From Diphasiastrum complanatum (taxonomy: Eukaryota; Streptophyta; Lycopodiopsida; Lycopodiales; Lycopodiaceae), in NCBI GenBank assembly GCA_029204225.1, contig CM055095.1, positions 72,775,990 through 72,839,989 of the forward strand: a stretch of 64,000 bases of DNA. The letters are read 5' to 3'. Below the pieces are notes generated by a model that worked only from the letters and a program-made list of their open reading frames with translations, had not been told where the DNA came from and made no database searches. Position 1 is the stretch's first letter; the number at the start of each line of letters is the position of its first letter. A program made the translations under genes and the position numbers. Shown here in pieces: positions 33,601 to 42,738 of the stretch.

Positions 33601-34599
33601 GATTACCTTCCTATCACCATCAAATGCCATTAAAGATGAAAAATACTCTTTATGATATGTCATATGAGAAGTGGCTCCACTATCAATCCACCAAGGATCA
33701 ATGTCTCCATGATTAGCCAACAAGCAAGATGACATAACAAAAGCATCATTTGAAAGAAGCTCATCCCCACCCTCATCAATAGTTAGATTGGTTTGCTTTT
33801 CCCCTTGATCCCTCTTTTTCTTAAAACAATCACTAGCAAAATGCCCTTTGACTCCACAATAGAAACATTTTAGCTTAGATCTATCCTTCTTTTTGCCAAA
33901 AGTAGAGTGCTCACCTTGGTCTTGCCCTTTAGACCAATTGCTTTTACCTTTGCCCTTGAACTTGCCTTTAGAGAACATTGCCTCCTCTTCTCCTCCTTGA
34001 GATGTAGAAGATGCTCCCACTCTTGTTTGCAACCTGAATTCTTCAGCCAACAAGACCTCTTGCAAGTCTCCAACACTTGGTAAACATTTTTGGATAGCAT
34101 AACTTTGAACAAGATTAGCATGATCATCCAACAAGCCATTGAGAATCACTTGAACAAGCTCCTCATTATTTATGCCATCATTAATGCATGCTAACTCATC
34201 ATTCAATGCTTTAACTCTCAAAACAAAAGCATGTCCATTCTCACTCTTCTTTTGCATACAAGAAAAGATTTGCCTTCTTAAAGTCAACACTCTAGAAGTA
34301 GACTTGGATTCATAAACCTTCTTCAAGGCTTCCCAAGCTTCACTAGATGATGTGCACTTACCAACCTCTTTGATAAGCTCATTTGTCACATTCATCTTGA
34401 TCATGTGAAGGGCTTTCTTTGCCCTCTTGTCATACCTCAATTGTTCTTGAGGTGCCAAAGGTCTCTCCTCCACACCTACAACAATATCCATCAACTCATT
34501 CATCTCAAGCAAAGACTCCATCCTTACTTTCCAAGTAGAATAGTTGAGGGAGGTAAGCCTATCATTGCTTTCCAACATGTAGCCTCCATTTGTAGCCAT
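30649..34599 (-). CDS. gag-pol: C5 gag-pol polyprotein, intact
   Basis: One 1316-aa frame, ATG at 34599 (MATNGGYMLESNDRL). Gag; CCHC knuckle at residues 245-258 (CFYCGVKGHFASDC); protease WIDSGATSHMT with Asp306; pre-integrase EVWHKRMGHLNY; integrase HSDIHG, LRSDNGGEYIS and NGVAERKNRTLCE; RT with KARLVAKGYAQ, EETFAPVAK and YVDD at 992-995; RNase H SDSDFAGDLMDRKS, SEAEYKAL and HARSKHIEVAYHF. All catalytic residues that I can check are present. It is related to the C3 protein but clearly a different family member. The TGA stop is completed by the 3' LTR. Confidence 0.98.
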   Translation of the reverse strand: MATNGGYMLESNDRLTSLNYSTWKVRMESLLEMNELMDIVVGVEERPLAPQEQLRYDKRAKKALHMIKMNVTNELIKEVGKCTSSSEAWEALKKVYESKSTSRVLTLRRQIFSCMQKKSENGHAFVLRVKALNDELACINDGINNEELVQVILNGLLDDHANLVQSYAIQKCLPSVGDLQEVLLAEEFRLQTRVGASSTSQGGEEEAMFSKGKFKGKGKSNWSKGQDQGEHSTFGKKKDRSKLKCFYCGVKGHFASDCFKKKRDQGEKQTNLTIDEGGDELLSNDAFVMSSCLLANHGDIDPWWIDSGATSHMTYHKEYFSSLMAFDGDRKVIYTANDGECAIKGIGTIPISLSTNRNIELKDVLLIPSITKNLLSVSQMLDKGFKVEFDGDACLIKKGCSIIAKGKRQGKLFKLDACVVANQVGCMANEQMSIQEVWHKRMGHLNYKALEEIAKKEVVRGLPKSLTCLNHVCEECALSKSHRLPYTRSISRSKMPFSLLHSDIHGVTTISNGGAKMYVTFIDDFSRFCWVYLLKSKDEVFDVFVKFKVAIETQFTTKIKCLRSDNGGEYISNKFKAFCDEHGIKREYTCPRTPQQNGVAERKNRTLCESAKAMRLNANLPKPFWSDALLCANFLCNRWPSVVLEGKTPFEALFGTKPNVKFLRTFGCICYFNITLDDRTKEDPSSRKGIFVGYSEVSKAYRIYVPSIKKVFTSRDVIFDESNIPKVVSSDDGVVATNVLDDNGVDDTLDVDVEEASSSQIPRRTPRHKVKPSRLTYDGKGKQVVDGSNYAFLTSFDVPSCVDEARQKEEWIQAMDLEFEALMKNNTWRLVELPKGKSAIGCKWIFKVKTNQDGSINKFKARLVAKGYAQEHGIDYEETFAPVAKMVSIRVIISLATLYGWDLWQLDISNAFLNGDLEEEVYMEQPESYVSHSKPNHVCFLQKSLYGLKQAPRSWYARLNSFLLSQNFTMSEYDHSLYFRISANDVTILLIYVDDIILSGGNKEDIEDIKKALKKEFEVHDLGLLSYILGIEVIRTSQITFISQEKYAISILNRFHMVDANPIDTPMESHVKLTIRGNERSFEDITLYRKLIGSLIYLTITRPDLSYCVGRLSQFMQDPSIEHWKLGKRILRYISGTKDFGIVYRGSSPNLFGFSDSDFAGDLMDRKSINAHAIFIGDGAISWMSKKQATISLSSSEAEYKALTSCTKEMVWIKRMIMELHLLDFSESPIIFCDNLSAQSLASNPVFHARSKHIEVAYHFVREQVLAKEIKLEHVPSKECVADIFTKALGKDLFFKHRTSLGVLSKSMLKLVEEGV
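30654..30663 (-). other. C5 polypurine tract
   Basis: The minus strand reads GAAGAGGGAG next to the 3' LTR. The bases are also coding (Glu-Glu-Gly). The tract is identical to that of C3. Confidence 0.9.
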
Positions 34600-35197
34600 G
34601 TTGCAATGATTGATCTCTGATCTTTGACCTGTTCCAATGCACTAAGCACTCTCTTGAATCAACAAATGAAACACAAGAAGAAATCACAAAGATTTGGAAC
34701 CTAAAACCTTACTTTTTCTCTCTTTTCCTCACTTTTTCCTTAATTTTAGCCACTAGTTTTATGATTTCTTGATCAAACCAAGACCAAACCTCAATATACT
34801 TGCTTTTCCCTCACTCCTAAGATTGAAATACACTCTTGAATCATTCAGCAAACTGAAAATCAGAGGGTTACATCAATTTTGAAGTTTTTGACATGAAGAA
34901 GCAAGAAATTGAATCAAAAAACTATATGCTAGAATGGAAAACTAATAGGATCTTGTTGGATCTTGCATCTCCCTCTTTCCAAAACAATTTTTGTCTCCTT
35001 ATTCTGATAAGTATAGAGGGAATTCGCCCTACTTCAATTGAAATGCATACAAATGATGTTTTGATCACAAAGATCCAATTTCTACACATAAATCAACAAG
35101 ATTTTTAGCTAGAAACTTGATTGGAATGCTACAAAAGCAAACTCGCCCACAAATCTCTTCTAAATCTGGCAAAACCTGCACATTTGGCCGCCTAATG
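34600..35197 (-). other. C5 untranslated leader
   Basis: About 600 bp between the PBS and Gag. It is shorter than the C3 leader and has no supported gene. Confidence 0.75.
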
Positions 35198-35208
35198 CTC
35201 TGATACCA
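35198..35208 (-). other. C5 primer-binding site
   Basis: The minus strand reads TGGTATCAGAG beside the 5' LTR. Confidence 0.94.
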
Positions 35209-35861
35209 TGTGAAAAACTCAGATCCAAAAGATGCTAAAGTTTCATAAAGATCTTGGCCATGGAAGTTATGCACATCTAGATTGAAAAAATGATAGAAAT
35301 TGTGATGTTAAGCATACTAAACATCAACTAAACATCAAAATCTGATCATAAGCTTCCACAAACAGAAACTTGCTGTCCCTGTCCGTACTTCAGAGCCTAC
35401 AACCTGCATTTCACACGTGTGAAGCCATAGCAACAAAGAAATCACAATTCTAGTGGCTAGAATGCAAGATATGAACAAAAAAGTGAGAGAGAAGAAGATG
35501 GATCTTCAAAGAGCATAACATTCATTCAATAGAATGAAAATGAGATGTGTACATACTCGTGGAGATGGCTATTTATAGCAGCCATAGTGCCTCTTGGCCA
35601 CTTGTCTTATGATAGGCTAAAATTGGGGTCCAATAGGATTCACCCATATACCTAGAAATTTGGTCAAATAGGAATGCACCAAATTATGAGCCAATAGAAG
35701 AGCTCCACACTCGACCTCCTCTAATTAATGTGACCTCAAAAGTAGTGTACACATACTTTGGGCCTCTACATACATGTATGAACCTATCTCTAACTTTTAT
35801 TTGGCCATAGGCCTACAAAATCTCAAGTTAGGAAAATACTACTAGTTGACAATTTTTCACA
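35209..35861 (-). repeat. C5 5' LTR (right copy)
   Basis: 653 bp, identical by eye to 30001-30653. It is followed by the target duplication CGTAC at 35862-35866. Confidence 0.98.
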
Positions 35862-36480
35862 CGTACCACAGCTCTCTCCATTCTCTTGGAGATCTGCAAG
35901 TACAGAAGAGGAGAAAGGGAGAGGTACGGAGTAAAAGGACAGGTCTCCAAGAATATTGATGGTGCAATTTCTTTAAAGATTCAATAAACTTAGAGTTATA
36001 AAGTTCAAACTTAATACAAGGTTTATTGTTTTTAAATCCCCGAAACTTTGCACAAGGCCTAAAACAAATTTACAAGAAGCAAAGGAAGGGTGAGAACATG
36101 TCATGGGGAGGCGCACCCCACCCTGTCACATCAAGATACTGGATATTGGAGAAGGTAATAACTCCTTCCCCTCCAGACCCTCCCCTCCCTCACCTCTCTT
36201 CATATGCCGCGGGATAGCTCGCAGTAATGCTTGACACGTAACAGGTACTCCCCCCCTGTACGAATCTTTGGGCGCAGTCAGAGCTCTTCTGAACTGCGGG
36301 TACCTACCACAGATCCCAAGGAGTTACTAGGATGCTACAACTGCGATGTAGTGGAGGATGTCTTAGGCAGGCAAGTCAGCAAGGAGGCAAAAGCATTATT
36401 TATTTATTTATTTTAAAAGACCTCATCCAACCACGCTTGCAGGACAGCTCTGTAAAAGTGTCCCCCCCCCCCCCCCTTGT
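35862..36480 (+). other. Unassigned flank with a C15 run
   Basis: Probably the far side of the sequence into which C5 jumped. Pyrimidine-rich stretches near 36160-36260 and a run of 15 C at 36462-36476 are the only clear features. No protein family is recognised in any frame. Confidence 0.45.
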
Positions 36481-37029
36481 ATGGATCTGTCATAGAGTTT
36501 TCCACCAAAGAAGCTGTCAATGGTGGAAATGTGATCTTTCAAGAGTGGAAGATTTGTAAAATTGAAGAAGCACCTTTGGATCAACATCTTATTCAATTCA
36601 TTGATGGTTTTTAGCCAATTCAAGTGGAGGAGCAAGCTCAAGACCCGAGGACTCCAAGAAGAACCTTGAGTATCAAGATGGAGCCATCAAGGCTCAATCA
36701 TATGGATCAAGCAAGGCAAGTTGTCTTTGGCAACATTATGTATGCACTTAATATTTTAATTGATGTATCTTGATGTGCACAAAATGCCTTGGAATCCATG
36801 GCTTGGCATGATGTATAGTGTTTGAAGTGTGCTACATGTATATAGACACATTTGTGGAACATCTTGTAAGGGATCCTTTAAGAGGTGGTGAAAGATCCTT
36901 CATGGACATTATTTTCTATCGAAGTCTCAATAGTTCCTTGTTTGTAGCTGGATTTTTTAGACACTTCTAAAAGCATTAATTCATCTAGCAAGAGAGTTGT
37001 AAATAGATCAAGCTAAATTTGAGGAGGAG
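36481..37029 (+). pseudogene. C6: copia pol remnant and polypurine tract
   Basis: Reading GGERSFMDIIFYRSLNSSL near 36881-36940 matches the copia RT/RNase H block GNERSFEDITLYRKLIGSL of C5. The rest is eroded beyond recognition. It ends with the purine tract TTTGAGGAGGAG (37018-37029). The matching LTR starts at 43331, beyond the G4 insertion, so C6 was interrupted exactly at its polypurine-tract/LTR border. Confidence 0.7.
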
Positions 37030-37845
37030 TGTTGGGGGTATTCCCAACAAAGTGTAAATAAATAAAATCATTCAATAAAATGTGTTGCGAGGGCATGGCA
37101 TCCTGTGCACGTAAGCCCATGGCCCAATGAGCATGCAAGTAAAGTTGTAAATAAAATAAAGTTGACTTGGGCCTTGGGATTAAAAAACTAAAGGCCCAAA
37201 GTCATTTTTAAACTTAGAGATTATTTTTTAGAATTGGGTCCAAATTGGGACTCACATGAATCTTGTAATTACCAATGTACTTTTTGTGGACCCTTGGATC
37301 AAGTTGGGTCCAAGATGAATGGATAGGATCATTGTGAGTATTAGCCAATAGGATTGAGGGGCAAGGGCCTTCCCCAATTTGTAAAAAGACACCATTTGTA
37401 CACTATTTTCATGCTTAATGAGACGGAGAAAACTCTACCAATTTTGGAAGAGAAGCATCTTCATTTGCAATTCAATGCTTGCTATTGCTCTTGTTGTTTT
37501 CTATTGCTTTCAAGTTCATGCTTTTTGGTTTCAATAGTTTATGTTTCTCCTTTAGCAAGTACAATGTGCATTTGAGCTAACCTCCACCCTCCCTCTATCT
37601 CTCTCTTCTATCTTCTTTTTCCTCCATCTTATCTAATCTTCCCCTTCCTTTCACCTACCGTCATGATGAATGTTAGTGTAGAGGAGTAGAGTTAAGGGAG
37701 AGTAGTGTTAGTGGTGAGTAGAGTTAAGGGAGAAAGTAAGAAACTAACTAAAAATAGCATCTATGCATAGTTAGCTACCTATCCAGTGATCTAACCCTTG
37801 TTGACAGGCAGGAGGGCTATACTACGCAAGATCTTCGACCCTACA
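37030..37845 (+). repeat. G4 5' LTR
   Basis: 816 bp, TG...CA. It starts with an unusually long terminal inverted motif (TGTTGGG...CCCAACA within the first 20 bases). Unlike the G1 copy, the TATA position reads GTAAAAAGAC, so promoter activity is doubtful. Confidence 0.95.
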
Positions 37846-37846
37846 G

Positions 37847-37864
37847 TGGCACCGTTGTCGGGGA
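37847..37864 (+). other. G4 primer-binding site (Asp tRNA type)
   Basis: TGGCACCGTTGTCGGGGA lies one base after the LTR. It resembles the TGGCGCCGTTGCCGGGGA type used by Athila/Tat elements and complementary to plant tRNA-Asp, with two mismatches. Confidence 0.85.
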
Positions 37865-38532
37865 TAGGTTTCCACTAACTAGTTTAGCTGCATTTTAGCT
37901 ATTTTCTTTCTGTTTAGAGTAGTTTTAGGTAGATTTTTGGGTGTTTAGAGTTAATTCGCAAACCCTCTCAATCGATTCAAAATGTCAATTTACATCAGTG
38001 ATGAAGCCTACGAGAGTTAGTGTGAAGATCTGGTGAAGATCAAACCAAAAAAGTGGTTCTAGACCCTCGCAGACAGTGAAATTTTTACTTTTTGCGAGAG
38101 AAAACTCTTGTAGAGATTTCTCTAGTGAGATCTGACTCAAATCCAACTACTGTGAGCCTTGCGAGAGTTACTTCCTAGAGATCTAAAAGATATCAAGTTT
38201 TTTACCTGCAAAAACAGCTAAAGAACCCTCGCACAAGAGAACCCTCGCAGACTAGATCAGTGGAAAGATCTGCATCAGATCCAGCTATTGTCAAAATCTC
38301 AGGTCAATCAGTGCAAGGAGTAAAAAGTTATCAAGGAAAAACCACCGTAAAGGGCCTAAAATTCACTTCCGGCCGATCAGATTGATCAGATCCTTAGAGA
38401 TCCAGACTGCATCCTACTATATAAGCAAGATCCAATCACTTTGGAGCCCACCATCAGATGAATTTGAGATCGGGATGATCAATAGCACGAAGGATAGCAA
38501 ATCAAGCACCACACCTTCTCAGATTAGCAGCT
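37865..38532 (+). other. G4 leader with reiterated AACCCTCGC / GCGAGAG motifs
   Basis: No gene. ACCCTCGCAGA-type motifs occur at about 38063, 38224 and 38240, and reverse-orientation GCGAGAG at about 38094 and 38161. The same motifs recur in the 3' untranslated region of this element. Confidence 0.7.
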
Positions 38533-39780
38533 ATGCAACAAGAGGCAGAACCGGAACCAGCACCAATGGATCCAATGGGCCAACCCGTACTTGTCGCTCC
38601 CTTGCAAGTAGTCCGGAGAGAACCACAGATGGAAATACCAAAATACAACAGATCATCAAATCCCATCCGATTCCTCCATATCTACGAGCAAGCTTGTGAA
38701 ATCTACGGTGAACGGACACCTGTGGAGAAGCTGATGTTGTTTCCCATGTCCTTATTGGCAGTGGCTCAAGATTGGTTTTTCAACCTGTTAGAGAAAGAAA
38801 AATCCACCTGGGAAGTGGTTAAGGCGGCTCTCATTACGCGCTTTAAACCAAGAAAGTTTCTGGAAGACCCGTTCCTCCTGCTGAACAAAGTCAAGATGGA
38901 AAAACGAGAAAGGGTCAAGGACTATATCGAGTGGGTCAAACACTTACAATCCGAGTGCAGTGCAGCCCTAACTCCCGATCATGCGATGATCATGTGGTTC
39001 CTAGACGGACTACCACGAAGCATCAGAAGAGAACTGAAATGACGGGAGCAGTACGCTACTCTGCAAGAAGCTATGGAAGATGCCATCAAGGAAGAGGATG
39101 AGAGATATGACGACAAATATCCATCCACCCACACTCCTACTCCCTCGATCGCATCATCATCAAACGCATCTGCTCTATCCATCGAACTGCTGTTGGAGCA
39201 AATGACAAAATTACACAAACAGCAGATGGAGCAACTTACGGTGCAGTTTGACCAGAAACTGAAGGCCTTACAAGGAGCTGTAGCAGTAACGCCACATCAA
39301 CCGGAACCAAACCAGCTACAGTACCCAAGACGGGAAAATGTATGGTGTTCAGTGTGCACGCAAAACCATACAGCGAACGAGTGTTCAGTCCTAAAGCAAA
39401 ATCTGAGACTGACACATGAATTCTGCCATCTATGCAATGCAACATCGCATGATACAGCATTTTTCCCGTTCAACCCCCGAATTGTTCAACAAAAGAGAAG
39501 TCCTTATCAAACTTCCTATCCTTATCATCAAGGGACACCCAACGTGGCACCAAGGTATGACACGAGATCAACCACAACGTATGGCCTTACCTGCTCCACC
39601 AGGGCCAGACAATCAACAAGTGGCCCATGTAAACCTGACAGCAGCATAACCAGAGATGCAAATGCCACCTCAACCTGAGCAGCAACAGTGGTACGGACTA
39701 GATGAACCATTTATGGATCCTGTCATAAATGAGTATGTTGCGGCCTACGCAACTCAAACTCAGCATCAAGGCGGAAGAAA
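38533..39780 (+). pseudogene. gag: G4 Gag
   Basis: The frame starts MQQEAEPEPAPMD at 38533. The Ty3 Gag core is clear: PKYNRSSNPIRFLHIYEQACEIYGE, FPMSLLAVAQDWFF, ALITRFKPRKFLEDPFLLL, YIEWVKHLQSEC and MWFLDGLPRSIRREL. A TGA at 39040-39042 interrupts the frame where relatives have Cys, and the same frame resumes (EEDERYDDKYP). A zinc-knuckle region (CSVCTQNHTANEC, FCHLCNATSHDTAFF) follows, then a frameshift near 39570 and a stop at 39647-39649. The last part joins integrase-tail sequence at about 39780. Confidence 0.9.
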
Positions 39781-39945
39781 TTATGGTTGCAATCTGGTCC
39801 TGATGTATAAAACCAAGGAGATCAAGGAAAAGTTAAAATTCACAGGCAAAGGTCCTTATAGGATCAAGAAAATTCTTAATCATGGAGCCGTGAATTTGGT
39901 AAAGCTAGGTGGGACACCATTCGATACACCCATCAAGGGTAGCTA
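39781..39945 (+). pseudogene. pol: G4 integrase C-terminal tail fused after gag
   Basis: NLVLMYKTKEIKEKLKFTGKGPYRIKKIL matches the GPY/F module at the integrase end of G5 (LALMYKTKLIKGKLKFTGEGPYKVKEIL). It directly follows gag, so an internal deletion of several kb removed protease to integrase core. Confidence 0.88.
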
Positions 39946-40781
39946 GTTGCACAAGTACTGGCCACCACAGTAAGACAGATCCAGATTGGGGGTGGCATGT
40001 TACAAAAAGCTATTCTGCTAAGCCATCACCGCTAGATCTAAGAAGATCAAGCCAAATCAAGCTAGATCCATCAAGATTCAGCCAGATCTGGCAAGATCGA
40101 AAAAATCCATCAGAATCCAAGAAGGATCCAGATCCAGATAGGATCAAGAAGGAAGCAGATCATCAGATTGACTGATGGATCTGTTACCAAGTATTCATTA
40201 TAATTTCCAAAGAACTACCAACAGTCAGATCAAGCTTGCATGAAGCTGATTACCAATTTACAAAAGTTAAAAATCAGAAAATCTTGAGATCTCATCAAAA
40301 AACACTCTGAAAGAGCACTTTTGTCTTGATTTTTTGAGATCCCCTAGGAGATACTCTTGACAGTCACCATATCTGACCTAGATGCATTCATGAAAATCTC
40401 TGCGAGAGTTTCTGATGGAGAAATCACCATTTTTTAGTGTGTATGAGGGTTCCCAGAAGCTAAATTTTCGGAACCCTCGCAGAGCATCAAGATCAACTTA
40501 CCAACCCTCGCAAGGTGCCTAAATGGAATCAAAGCAGTAAAATTAGCCTGCCTACATGGTCTGATCTTGAGGATCCAATCACATGAACAAGTTGTGCGAG
40601 AGATCACTTCCTGCGAGAGTTGAGCCCTCGCAGACAGCCTGAACCCTCGCAGAACCTTCGCATACCTGTCAAATCACCTTCTGAACTCTCGCAGACTTCC
40701 CTAAGGTCTTAGAATTTTGTGAAGAAGGTGCCTGCCAAAATTTGGGTGGAACTGAGCAAGGTAAAGTAGATTTCACCTACT
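39946..40781 (+). other. G4 non-coding region between pol end and 3' ORF, with motif array
   Basis: No gene. AACCCTCGC-type motifs lie at about 40473, 40504, 40624, 40642 and 40653, AACTCTCGCAGA at about 40684, and GCGAGAG at about 40402, 40596 and 40613, mixed in both orientations. They match the leader motifs of the same element. Confidence 0.7.
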
Positions 40782-42692
40782 ATGCACTCTAAATTCCGCT
40801 ATATAAGGGCTGAATTCGAGTCATTTGTCACCTTTGCTAGCGAAGCTCTGCCGAAATTTACTCTAAAATTATCAAGTTCTCCATTTGCAACCAAACTTCC
40901 TACCAACTGTCATCTGATCATACTGAACACCGATCTGCGCTCTAACGTGTTTGCACCATTGCCAGATCGGACTGATCCTACCACCCCAGATGGCATTAGG
41001 TCCAATGAGAACCTGATAGAAGACAATGACGATGACACTCCACAAGTCGTCGGGGCCGATACAACAAAAGCCCTTGCCAATGCTAGTGTACCGGCTGCTC
41101 CCACAAATCTAACGACGACGTACCAAACTCTGAGAAAATACATCCTGGATGCGGTAGCGGCCAAAGCCATTCTAGAAAGCAGGGTACTACACCTGTCGAT
41201 GAGTAACACACAACTGTGAGAAGACCTCACCAAGCTGCAGCAAGAGCTAATTTTGGCTTAGCAACATGAACAAGCAGGGCACTAGGAGATTGCCAAGCTG
41301 TAGCAGAAGGAGGAGGGCCTCAACGAATATATCCAAAGCCTCTCCAAAGCACTGACTGAGGCCTCCACGAAGGTGCGGGAGCTTCAAGCTGAAGCATTTC
41401 AACGGCTTGCCCCCATCCAGACACAACTTATCTCTTAGGAAGCAGAGAATACGTGCCTGGGGACGGAGGTCAAAGCACTACAAGAGGAAAAGCTCGTCTA
41501 CTTAGCTCAACCTACACCAGACTCAAGGCTGCTTTCTCAATCAAAAATGAATCTTCTATGACGTAAGGTGCAGGTTTATAGCCAAACCCTAAATAGCTAC
41601 CAGACAGAGTTCAACAAATATCGGACAAGCGCAATGCACGAGCTTGCCCAGCCCAAGCAAGCCCTCAAGGCCTGCCAGAAATTCATGAAAACGAAGGCCC
41701 AGCCCACCAGCATGGTAGTTCCACCACCACCTACTTTTAACGCTGCACAAGCCAGTACAAGCCAAGACAAGAGCCAGCAGGCAGCAGGGGGATTTCAACA
41801 AGATCAAGAGTCCGAAGGCCAAAACCAAGGGCAGACGGATACGGCTGTTGAGACGTGAGACCAGGGCCAAGGCGCAACTACCATCCAAAGCCAAGCCACA
41901 TCATCCAGAGGTTCGCGCACGATATCTGCCAGCCGGGTCTTCCGAAGACCGAAGTCCGTGGAGGAGAAAATGAATGAATTTTTATCAAAGTATCTCCACG
42001 AGTCATCAAGAGACGACTAGTAGATAGTGTTTTCTGCTCGAACAATCAAGGGCAACGAACTGCAAGTACTACCCGCCCTCCAACCACAACCAGAGTGGCA
42101 TCAGCAGTTGTTCAAAAGAGACTCTGCGGCCATCAGGGCCTACATGATGAGTCCACAACAATTGCACTTCCTGCCATGTCCACAAAAATCCAAATGGGCA
42201 GAATGCGGCACCCCGCTGGACAAGATCACACTTCAGAATTTCAATTGGCCGGTCATACAATCAGAATATGGGTGGACTACGGATGTAGATGCCAAAAGGG
42301 CTCTCACCGCATTCGCCAACCAATACATCAATTGCCCTGATCCTACAGTCCGCGCGACAGCCATTTACGCCCAAGACTTAGAACATCTGATGGGGATCGA
42401 AACTAAATGGGACAATTTTCTTCCATCCATATTCTTTGATGTTAATAAGGCGCTACCTTCAGACAAAATCGAAGATCAGCTGCCAGTAGCTCGTGTCTAT
42501 TACCGAGCTGCGCTTCAGGGTGATCCATGGACACGTCGATTCCAAACATGGGTCAACCAAGATTGGCAGCGATGGGTCCACAAGTCTCTTCACACGCCAA
42601 AAGACTTGAAGAAATTGGACCGCCTCAACTTTATGGAGGACGTCACCACCTACCTCATCCAGCAAAGGCGGGCAAAGAAAACGCTCTATTAA
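40782..42692 (+). pseudogene. G4 3' ORF, full span (uncharacterised, about 637 codons)
   Basis: A single frame from 40782 to 42692, broken by about ten stops, most of them where CAG or CGA would restore Gln or Arg. Order: an N-terminal part with an acidic patch (EDNDDDTPQ), a Leu/Glu/Lys/Gln-rich probable coiled coil (about 41220-41560), a Gln/Ser/Pro-rich linker (QASTSQDKSQ), then a conserved globular C-terminal part. No signal peptide, membrane segment or retroviral enzyme motif. Its position, after integrase and before the 3' LTR, is where Tat/Athila elements carry extra ORFs. I do not recognise the protein. Confidence 0.8.
42027..42692 (+). CDS. G4 3' ORF C-terminal domain, still open
   Basis: 221 open codons. 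Conserved blocks shared with G1 (23.9-24.4 kb) and with the minus-strand copy at 54.8-55.5 kb: LPALQPQPEWHQQLF, SPQQL, PLDKITLQNFNWPVI, EYGWTTDVDAKRAL, CPDPTVRA, WDNFLPSIFFD and SDKIEDQLPVARVYYRAA. Trp-, Asp- and Tyr-rich, soluble-looking, no transmembrane segment. It ends 46 bp before the LTR. Whether it is ever translated alone is unknown. Confidence 0.65.
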   Translation: MFSARTIKGNELQVLPALQPQPEWHQQLFKRDSAAIRAYMMSPQQLHFLPCPQKSKWAECGTPLDKITLQNFNWPVIQSEYGWTTDVDAKRALTAFANQYINCPDPTVRATAIYAQDLEHLMGIETKWDNFLPSIFFDVNKALPSDKIEDQLPVARVYYRAALQGDPWTRRFQTWVNQDWQRWVHKSLHTPKDLKKLDRLNFMEDVTTYLIQQRRAKKTLY

Positions 42693-42738
42693 ACCGGCAG
42701 AGTGCCGAGGGACCGGCACTACTTCAAGTCGTGGGTCC

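Larger units (their letters stand above)
30001..35861 (-). mobile_element. C5: complete, very young Ty1/copia element
   Basis: A 5861-bp minus-strand copia. The two 653-bp LTRs (30001-30653 and 35209-35861) show no difference that I could see, and the flanking duplication CGTAC is perfect (29996-30000 and 35862-35866). PBS, polypurine tract and a single open 1316-aa gag-pol frame are all present. It is the youngest-looking insertion here and potentially autonomous. Confidence 0.98.

Noticed and set aside
40400-40700. Regularly recurring AACCCTCGC motifs as a possible CRISPR-like array
   Set aside because: Unit too short, spacing irregular, both orientations mixed and the context is a plant retrotransposon.
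42027-42692. G4 3' ORF as an envelope gene
   Set aside because: No signal peptide, transmembrane segment or furin-like site is visible.
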